NCBI GenBank assembly: GCA_900322105.1
Contig: ONYV01000013.1
Coordinates: 1-11,869, forward strand
Length of the DNA stretch: 11,869 bases
DNA from: an uncultured Eubacteriales bacterium
GTDB taxonomy: Bacteria > Bacillota > Clostridia > Oscillospirales > Acutalibacteraceae
Direction of reading: 5' to 3'
Below, in pieces: positions 7,082 to 11,869 of this stretch (position 1 is its first letter; every line of letters begins with the position of its first letter). Under the pieces are notes generated by a model. It was not told where the DNA came from. It worked only from the letters and a program-made list of their open reading frames with translations, and searched no databases. The position numbers and the translations under genes were made by a program.

Positions 7082-7432
7082 GTGTTGAATCTGAACAGAA
7101 TTACAGAGGGTTTCAGGCGGCTGTCGGGTCTTTCGGAGGATGAGGTAAATGAGTGCAGGGAGCTGTGCAAAGGTGCGGCGGAACATATTCTTCGGCTGGT
7201 TCCCTGCGTATCAGGCAGCAACGGCGGCAAAGCGGAATTTGCCGCCGCTGCTCTTGCCCATTACCGCTATCTGCTGAAAGTGATGTCAGACGGTACTGAG
7301 CAGGTCAGCATCGGGGAGGTTTCTGTCCGCTATGGGAGTGATCGTTTACAGTATGCGGAAAAGCTGTATCGGGATGCATTGTCTGACATTGACGGTCGTG
7401 TGGATGATGAATTTGTGTTTGAGGGTGTATGA
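7082..7432 (+). CDS. Head-tail connector (adaptor) protein, gp6-like
   Basis: 116 residues if begun at GTG 7082; AAAGGAG (7064-7070) lies 11 bases upstream. The frame stays open further upstream inside the capsid gene, but that part is a shadow of the capsid gene. TTG 7085 is an alternative start. The product is mostly helical, with LSEDEVNECRELCKGAAEHI, AAAALAHYRYLL and a final SDRLQYAEKLYRDAL, separated by short strands with VSIGEVSVRYG. This helix layout and the position directly after the capsid gene fit the adaptor that docks under the portal and extends the channel. It ends against the next start (TGA ATG, no gap). No certain family signature. Confidence 0.6.
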   Translation: MLNLNRITEGFRRLSGLSEDEVNECRELCKGAAEHILRLVPCVSGSNGGKAEFAAAALAHYRYLLKVMSDGTEQVSIGEVSVRYGSDRLQYAEKLYRDALSDIDGRVDDEFVFEGV

Positions 7433-7771
7433 ATGAACGGGATAAAAAATGTGTTCTCAAAGCTCGGCGTTTGCATCAGCGCGGAAAAACAGAACGGAAC
7501 GGTATATGGAAAAGGGCTGATCTATCCTTTGAAGTATTATCAGCAGAGGAGAAGCCGTTTGCAATACGGCAGGGAAGGAAAGAGTGAAGAAAAACTGTAT
7601 TTGTTTCTTTGTGACAAAGGATTTCTTGCAGGAGCGGATGATCGGACAGTGATACGGGATGAAAGCGGCGAGCGCTACCGTATGCTGTGGATGGATGATT
7701 TTTCCTGCGGGATCGGGGCATATACAAAAGCCTGCTTGAGAAAGATTACGGAGGTGGAGGACAATGCATGA
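7433..7771 (+). CDS. Head-tail joining/stopper protein (XkdH-like)
   Basis: 112 residues, predicted beta-rich. The arrangement GLIYPLKYYQQRR, LYLFLCDKGFL, VIRDESGERYRMLWMDDF and a final ACLRKI strand follows the usual stopper plan (a small barrel ending with a value such as 'iWAIL'). Such proteins plug the connector until a tail is attached. There is little room for a ribosome binding site before the ATG, which directly follows the previous stop, so it probably relies on coupled translation. Its own stop overlaps the next gene. Confidence 0.6.
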   Translation: MNGIKNVFSKLGVCISAEKQNGTVYGKGLIYPLKYYQQRRSRLQYGREGKSEEKLYLFLCDKGFLAGADDRTVIRDESGERYRMLWMDDFSCGIGAYTKACLRKITEVEDNA

Positions 7772-8183
7772 GTCTTTTTTGAACAGAATGATGGAAGCGG
7801 TAAGCTGCGCAGAAGAGCTGCAGGAGTGCCGTGTCATCAGGGCAAACGAAGGGCAGGAAATACCGTACCCGATCGGAAGGACAATCGTTTGCTGCTCTTT
7901 GGACAAAGCAGACAGGATGGACTATCTTTTGGGTTATGATGAATGCATCTGCGAAGGGGAAAAACTGAGTGTCAGCGTTTTAGCAGGTGCGCATTTTGGC
8001 GGTGATCTGTGTGAACAGACGGCTCAGGCGGTTTGCAGGACGATCTTGAATGCAGATACAGAAAAGGAGATCGTATCGGTCTGTGTGGAAAAATGTATGT
8101 ACGATAAAATAAATGATGCATATAAAGTAATAATGAGGTTTTCTTTGCGGGAATATCTGACAGACTTTTGTGAAAAAAGATGA
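7764..8183 (+). CDS. Tail terminator-like protein, cysteine-rich
   Basis: 139 residues; GGAGGTG (7750-7756) 7 bases upstream, start overlapping the previous stop by 8 bases. The order of elements (IPYPIGRTIVCC, MDYLLGYDECI, KLSVSVLAGAHFGGDLCEQTAQAVCRTIL, then a final VIMRFSLREYL) fits tail-completion/terminator proteins that cap the tail tube where it joins the head. It has 11 cysteines, unusually many for a structural protein of this size. If the terminator role is right, the particle does have some tail. Function is by position and pattern. Confidence 0.55.
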   Translation: MHESFLNRMMEAVSCAEELQECRVIRANEGQEIPYPIGRTIVCCSLDKADRMDYLLGYDECICEGEKLSVSVLAGAHFGGDLCEQTAQAVCRTILNADTEKEIVSVCVEKCMYDKINDAYKVIMRFSLREYLTDFCEKR

Positions 8184-8198
8184 TCTCTGTGAAGAAAG

Positions 8199-8215
8199 CT
8201 GTCAATGACTGACAG
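8199..8215 (+). promoter_or_regulatory. Hairpin at the ribosome binding site of the tube-like gene
   Basis: CTGTCA (8199-8204) and TGACAG (8210-8215) can form a 6-bp stem with a 5-base loop. The 3' arm takes in the first two bases of the AGGAGGG ribosome binding site (8214-8220), so it could lower or time translation of the following gene. It lies in the 47-base gap after the terminator gene. Confidence 0.35.
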
Positions 8216-8230
8216 GAGGGAAGGGTTTGA

Positions 8231-8623
8231 GTGAATGAATTGATCTGCGGCAGGGATGTTGCCGTTTTTATTGACCGTCAGCAGGTGTTGCAGGCAGAGA
8301 GCGCCGTGCTGAAAGTTACTGTGCAGCATCACAAGGTCAGGAGCTGTTTTTGCTGTGAGGATATCGCTGCTGTTGAGAAGAGCAGGAGCATTAAGCTGCA
8401 TCTGACAGGTATCAGGCTGAAAAGACCGTATGAAAACTGTAATTTCTTTGATCTGGATCATTTTACTGTCCGTGTCTTTATCGATGGTATCTGTTATGTG
8501 CTGGAAGGGTGCTTTTGGGATGACTTCCATGCGCTGGCGGACAAGGAAAAATTCAGGGAACATATCAGCATCAGCGCATTAAGGATCAGAAAAGAGGAGG
8601 ATGATGATCGTGAGGGAAGCTGA
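8231..8623 (+). CDS. Tail-tube-like protein (XkdM-like), cysteine-rich
   Basis: 130 residues from GTG 8231; AGGAGGG (8214-8220) lies 10 bases upstream. It is predicted mostly beta, with an N-terminal GRDVAVFIDRQQV that resembles the 'Gk.g.vflDGee' start of XkdM-type tube proteins, followed by LKVTVQHHKV, a strand pair IKLHLTGIRL / FTVRVFIDGICYVL and a final HISISALRI. This fold is used by tubes of contractile and other tails, and also by some baseplate hub proteins, so a hub-ring role cannot be excluded. It has 7 cysteines, including the cluster CFCC. No sheath gene precedes it. The acidic C-terminus overlaps the next small gene. Confidence 0.5.
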   Translation: MNELICGRDVAVFIDRQQVLQAESAVLKVTVQHHKVRSCFCCEDIAAVEKSRSIKLHLTGIRLKRPYENCNFFDLDHFTVRVFIDGICYVLEGCFWDDFHALADKEKFREHISISALRIRKEEDDDREGS

Positions 8624-8765
8624 AAACAGCGAAATGCTGAGAGGGTATTTTATGCTGAAAGCGGATGAGCCTGATGAAGTGAACAGGCTGACAGAGCTGC
8701 TGCAGTCTGACGGGCTGCGGTATGACAGGGCGCTGGATGCGCAGGAGGAAACAGATGAACTGTAA
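8610..8765 (+). CDS. Small acidic protein of unknown function (51 residues)
   Basis: Open frame 8601-8765. ATG 8601 touches the AGGAGG (8595-8600); GTG 8610 is 9 bases away and is the better start, giving 51 residues. ATG 8604 is also possible. The product is acidic and helical: REAENSEMLRGYFMLKADE, then DEVNRLTELLQSDGLRYDRAL and the tail QEETDEL. It overlaps the previous gene by 14 bases and the next by 11, so coupled translation is likely. I do not recognise it. It occupies the slot where related phages carry the tail chaperones and tape measure. It could be a shortened assembly chaperone, a small length-setting peptide, or a spacer kept for translational coupling. Confidence 0.55.
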   Translation: MREAENSEMLRGYFMLKADEPDEVNRLTELLQSDGLRYDRALDAQEETDEL

Positions 8766-9276
8766 AGGAAAAATGAGCTTCGGGGATCTTGTCTTTCCGA
8801 TCAATCCGTATCTGATCAGGGTACGGCATCAGAGAACCGTTGCAAGACAAAAAACGCTCGGCGGACAGGAAGCTGTGTGCGATATGGGACAAAACGGCAG
8901 GATCGTCAGCGGCGAGGGGGAGTTTTTTGGCAGCAGCGCCGCCGCTTACTTTGATGAGCTGAAAAAACGCTTTGAAGAAGAGGCGGTCGGCGTGCTGTAT
9001 CTGCCCTCTCAGAAGCCGATGATCGCCGTGTTTGAGGAACTGGAACTGATCGGGGAGGATATCGGGGACGTGATACGGTTTCGGTTTCAGTTTCGGGAAG
9101 CGCCCGATCAGGGGATGCTGAAAAATGCAGGATGGCTGATCTCTGACGGCAAAAAATGCTTATGGGACTATGCCGATGAAACCGGTGTGGATGTCGGGCT
9201 GCTGCTGGAAATGAATCCGAATGTCAGAAGACCCGATGCGGCGATTGAAAGCGGAAAGAAGGTGTTTTTTTGCTGA
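8755..9276 (+). CDS. LysM baseplate adaptor (XkdP-like)
   Basis: 173 residues from ATG 8755, with AGGAGG (8743-8748) 6 bases upstream. The first 120 residues are beta-rich (FPINPYLIRV, PMIAVFEELELIGEDIGDVIRFRFQFRE) and resemble the N-terminal domain of XkdP/gp53-type proteins, which link the hub to the wedges at the end of the tail tube. The last about 45 residues form a LysM-like domain (LWDYADETGVDVGLLLEMNP, then IESGKKVFF). In contractile particles this LysM part serves baseplate assembly and does not imply peptidoglycan binding. It is shorter than XkdP and ends with Cys. The next gene begins within its last codons. Confidence 0.8.
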   Translation: MNCKGKMSFGDLVFPINPYLIRVRHQRTVARQKTLGGQEAVCDMGQNGRIVSGEGEFFGSSAAAYFDELKKRFEEEAVGVLYLPSQKPMIAVFEELELIGEDIGDVIRFRFQFREAPDQGMLKNAGWLISDGKKCLWDYADETGVDVGLLLEMNPNVRRPDAAIESGKKVFFC

Positions 9277-10187
9277 CGTTTAAGGTATGGGATGTACATA
9301 ATAAGACGGTTTGGTTTCGGCATCCGCTGAGCGTGAGTCTGATCACAGAAGAAAGCGCGCCTGCGGATGGCTTGAAAGCGTCGTTTGCCGTTTCGGGTGA
9401 TGTGCCTGCGCTGCGCTTTGTGGAGGTGTTCAGCGGACAGGAGCGGCTGTTTTGCGGAGCGGTCGATGAGCAGACGGTTCTTCAAAATAAAAACGGAACC
9501 GTGCTGATGCTCGCTGCAAGAAGCCGCGCGGCTGTTCTGCTCGACAATGAAGCAAGACCGCAGACGTATATCAAGCCGTCAATGAATGTCCTGATGCAGC
9601 GGCATTTCCGTCCGCTGGGCTTTCATTCCTTTTGCGGAACGGAGGATACCTTTATCGGACATCTGACGATCGAGAAAGGGATGAGCGAATGGGCGGTGCT
9701 GAACAGGTTTTGCGAAACGTTTTTGCAGACATCGCCAAGACTCAGGCGTGACGGCGTGATCGACATCACGGGAGAAGACCCCGAAGAAACGGTTTTTCTC
9801 TCGGAAGACAGGATCTTGTCCTTTCGGCGCACGTTTCGGTATTCATCGCTGATCTCCGAGATCCTTGCCCGTACCTATGTCGGAGGGGCATACAGTATGC
9901 CGCTGTACAGCAATAAAGCACAGGAAATGGGGATCAAAAGAAAACGGTATGCGGACACGGCAGGAAGCAGAAACAGAAGTGTGCTGAGTGCGGAAAAGTG
10001 TTTACAAAAGGCAGACGCAGCCTTTGAACAGATCATCGTGGAATGCAGCGGCTGTTTGTTCTGCGAAACGGGAACAACACTCATTCTTTCGGGCGATCGC
10101 AGACGCTATCGGGTGAAAGAAGCGGTCTGTATGTATGATCTGTCGGGAGAAAAAACAAAGATCACTGCGGAGGTGAAGCAGGAATGA
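9270..10187 (+). CDS. Baseplate hub protein (XkdQ, gpD/gp27 family)
   Basis: 305 residues; the start is TTG 9270, overlapping the LysM stop. AAGAAGG lies about 8 bases upstream, and no better in-frame start occurs before TFKVWD. Family traits are the first barrel (DVHNKTVWF... SASFAVSG-type strands, FVEVFSGQERLFCGAVDE), the linker NVLMQRHFRPLGF, the helix-strand unit MSEWAVLNRFCETFLQTSPRLRRDGVIDI and a final barrel (TLILSGDRRRYRVKEAVCMYDLSGEKT). It would form the trimeric ring under the tail tube that carries the spike. Length is close to that of XkdQ. Confidence 0.82.
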   Translation: MLTFKVWDVHNKTVWFRHPLSVSLITEESAPADGLKASFAVSGDVPALRFVEVFSGQERLFCGAVDEQTVLQNKNGTVLMLAARSRAAVLLDNEARPQTYIKPSMNVLMQRHFRPLGFHSFCGTEDTFIGHLTIEKGMSEWAVLNRFCETFLQTSPRLRRDGVIDITGEDPEETVFLSEDRILSFRRTFRYSSLISEILARTYVGGAYSMPLYSNKAQEMGIKRKRYADTAGSRNRSVLSAEKCLQKADAAFEQIIVECSGCLFCETGTTLILSGDRRRYRVKEAVCMYDLSGEKTKITAEVKQE

Positions 10188-10549
10188 AGCTATCGGGAAA
10201 ACTGATGAAAAAACAGGGAGAGACACTTTCGTGCCGTTCGGGTGTGGTCACGAACAGCGCAGACCGCAGATTATCCGCAAGTGCAGCAGGCGGCAAACGG
10301 CAGACAGCGATCGTAGCGCCCGGTGGGATCGGATATATCCCGAAACCCGGAGAAGATGCGGTGATGCTGACAAACGACAATGAGCAGCTTTGTCTGGGTG
10401 TCAGAATGCTGAAAAATGATTTTGAGATCGAGCCGGGGGAATTGGTGCTGTATGCGGGGGCGGCAAGCATCATTCTGAGAAAGAACGGAAAGATCGAGAT
10501 CAATGGAGAGGTATATCTCAACGGTGAAAGACTGGAGGTGGAAAGCTGA
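10184..10549 (+). CDS. Short baseplate spike protein (gpV/gp45-like)
   Basis: 121 residues; GGAGGTG (10169-10175) 8 bases upstream, ATGA overlap with the hub stop. An OB-fold-like part (residues about 30-70, with APGGIGYIPKPGEDAVML) is followed by a beta-helix style tip: GAASIILRKNGKIEINGEVYLNGERL, i.e. repeated short strands with hydrophobic alternation and Asn-Gly turns. This is the pattern of trimeric puncturing spikes that sit on the hub. It is short for the family, and no His-x-His iron motif or PAAR tip is visible. The neighbours (hub before, gp25 after) support the call. Confidence 0.75.
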   Translation: MKLSGKLMKKQGETLSCRSGVVTNSADRRLSASAAGGKRQTAIVAPGGIGYIPKPGEDAVMLTNDNEQLCLGVRMLKNDFEIEPGELVLYAGAASIILRKNGKIEINGEVYLNGERLEVES

Positions 10550-10896
10550 TGGATGCGAAGATCGGCACAGACGGGGATCTTGTGTTGGATGAAAGCGGAA
10601 GGCTTTGCTGTGTTTCGGGAAAAGAGGAACTCTATCAAAGAATGTATCTGCGATTGGCTGCGGTCAGGGGCGGCTTTTTATATGACAAGAGCTTTGGCAG
10701 TGATATCGGCACGATAGATCTGACAAAGGAAGACGCCGTTTTGATGATAGAAGCGATGGCAAGGAGAGCGCTGGCAGAGATCAGAGATGCGGAAGTGACA
10801 GGCGCTGTGATCGAAGAACAAGCGGTGACGGTATTTGTCAGCTGTCAGGGAGATGAGTTTGCAATTGAGATCAAAAGGAGAGACGTAAATGAGTAA
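10549..10896 (+). CDS. gp25-like baseplate wedge protein (XkdS, DUF2634-like)
   Basis: 115 residues; GGAGGTG (10534-10540) 8 bases upstream; the start shares a base with the previous stop (TGATG). The N-terminal strand-turn part GDLVLDESGRLCCVSGKEE is followed by the family core LYQRMYLRLAAVRGGFLYDKSFGSDI, a helix (DAVLMIEAMARRALAEI) and final strands (VTVFVSCQGDEFAIEIKR). gp25-like proteins nucleate wedge assembly and, in contractile machines, the first sheath ring. Its presence is notable because no sheath gene is seen in the window. Confidence 0.85.
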   Translation: MDAKIGTDGDLVLDESGRLCCVSGKEELYQRMYLRLAAVRGGFLYDKSFGSDIGTIDLTKEDAVLMIEAMARRALAEIRDAEVTGAVIEEQAVTVFVSCQGDEFAIEIKRRDVNE

Positions 10897-11869
10897 AACA
10901 TATCAGGAGATCCTGAAAACCATGACAGATGAGTTCACAGAGCGGACGGGAATGGAAATAGACGCTGCAAGCGATATCGGGATCAGGATGCAGGTGCTGG
11001 CAGGAGAAATCTATGATCTGCTTACGGAGATCGACGATCTTCGTCGGCAGATGTTTCCGCACACAGCCACAGGAGAGATGCTGGAACTGCACGCAAGGGA
11101 GAGGGGACTTTCACGTATCAAAGGAAACAAGGCGCAGGGACTGCTGGTCTTTATGCTGGAGATGCCGCTGGAATATTCCTTTGTGATACCTGCGGGGACG
11201 GTATGCAGTACGGATGACGGCAGTTTGAAATTTGTCACAAAGCAGGACGGACGCATCGAAAGAGGCAGTACGATGGCATGGATCTCTGCGGAAGCGGCGG
11301 ACAGCGGTGAACAATATAATATCGGCAGCGGCATGGTGAATACCATCGTGACCTATCTTTCGGTCGGAATACGGCTGAATAATGCGTCGGCTTTTTCGGG
11401 AGGTACGGAGGATGAAGGGGACGAGGCGCTGCGCAGGAGATTATCAGACAGTTACCGTGAAGCGCCGAACGGTGCAAATGCTGCGTTTTTTATCGACTTA
11501 GCCAAAAGCGTGGAGGGAATACAGTCTGCAAACGCCTATGCTTTGGAAAACGATCCCGGATGGGCGGCGATCATCTTAGGCGGCAGAGGCGCTGTGCCGG
11601 AGGCTGACGCATTTGCTGCGGCATCAAACCTTTTGAACCGTCATGCGCCGTTGGGCGTTCGTCTGCTGATACAGAATCCGTCGATGATCGATACCGATAT
11701 CAGTGTGTCGGTATCGGCAAGCGCAGGGTACAGCTTTTCTTCTGTCAAAAGCAGAGTAGAGGAGGCGGTGCGTGACTTTATGCTGTCGCTGAGTGTGGGA
11801 GAAAAACTCTATCTTTCGGCGCTTGGCAAGGCAGTGCTTGAAGTGGACGGTGTGGAAAACTATGCCTTT
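10889..11869 (+). CDS. Baseplate J protein (XkdT-like), runs off right edge
   Basis: ATG 10889 with AAAAGGAG (10873-10880) 8 bases upstream; overlaps the gp25-like stop. 327 residues are visible without a stop, close to the length of XkdT, so only the end is missing. Family traits are the N-terminal helix GEIYDLLTEIDDLRRQMFPHTATGEMLEL followed by ARERGLSRIKG, the PAGTVCSTDDG strand (residues about 105-120), then GGTEDEGDEALRRRLSDSY, the VEGIQSANAY unit and the closing HAPLGVRLLIQNPS region. It forms the ring or wedge arm of the baseplate together with gp25-like and hub proteins. Genes further right (tail fibre, possible sheath, lysis) cannot be seen. Confidence 0.88.
   Translation, partial: MSKTYQEILKTMTDEFTERTGMEIDAASDIGIRMQVLAGEIYDLLTEIDDLRRQMFPHTATGEMLELHARERGLSRIKGNKAQGLLVFMLEMPLEYSFVIPAGTVCSTDDGSLKFVTKQDGRIERGSTMAWISAEAADSGEQYNIGSGMVNTIVTYLSVGIRLNNASAFSGGTEDEGDEALRRRLSDSYREAPNGANAAFFIDLAKSVEGIQSANAYALENDPGWAAIILGGRGAVPEADAFAAASNLLNRHAPLGVRLLIQNPSMIDTDISVSVSASAGYSFSSVKSRVEEAVRDFMLSLSVGEKLYLSALGKAVLEVDGVENYAF

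Noticed and set aside
7063..8754. Extracellular contractile injection system (eCIS) in place of a phage
   Set aside because: LysM, hub, spike, gp25-like and J proteins would fit, but terminase, portal, protease and capsid genes in the same operon show a DNA-packaging head, and the sheath genes that define eCIS are absent from the window.
1..11869. CRISPR array, tRNA or rRNA gene, transposase or IS end
   Set aside because: No regularly spaced repeats, cloverleaf-like segments, rRNA sequence or transposase motifs were seen on reading both strands.

Overview
The window joins two unrelated pieces. On the minus strand (1-1430) lies the 5' two thirds of a secreted type I pullulanase, an ordinary host starch-degrading gene that runs off the left edge. 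On the plus strand (1723-11869) is a tightly packed phage-type structural operon that runs off the right edge inside a baseplate J gene. A 292-base AT-rich divergent intergenic region separates them. Strong AGGAGG-type ribosome binding sites, GTG and TTG starts, an exported pullulanase, and phage proteins most like the PBSX/XkdP-XkdQ-XkdS-XkdT group all point to a Gram-positive gut anaerobe. Ruminococcus or a close relative in the Clostridia is my best guess, but it is an inference from protein style and not from any marker gene.

Phage region in order: small terminase (GTG 1723), large terminase (2232), portal (3528), prohead protease (4678) with an apparent nested in-frame scaffold gene (5329-5670), a small capsid cement or decoration protein (5691), HK97-fold major capsid protein (6058), a head-tail connector (GTG 7082), a stopper (7433), a tail terminator (7764), a tail-tube-like protein (GTG 8231), a 51-54 residue acidic protein (8601/8610), a LysM baseplate adaptor (8755), a gpD/gp27-type hub (TTG 9270), a short gpV-type spike (10184), a gp25-like wedge (10549) and baseplate J (10889, partial). 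All face the same way, mostly with overlapping start and stop codons, and look like one late operon. Terminase would package DNA through the portal into a shell built by scaffold, protease, capsid and cement proteins. Connector, stopper and terminator would close the head and start the tail, and the hub, spike, wedge and J proteins would form a contractile-type baseplate.

The most striking feature is what is missing. Between the tail-tube-like gene and the LysM gene, where related myophages carry the tape measure, there are only about 130 bases holding a peptide of roughly 50 residues. Between the terminator and the tube there are 47 bases, with no sheath gene. A contractile-type baseplate is therefore encoded beside a full head module without sheath or tape measure, unless these lie to the right of the window. 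There is also no integrase, repressor or replication gene between the host pullulanase and the terminase. This layout fits a domesticated or gene-transfer-agent-like particle, a permuted prophage, or a decayed one; the sequence alone does not decide. Every structural frame read here is open, with a good ribosome binding site in most cases, which argues against simple decay.
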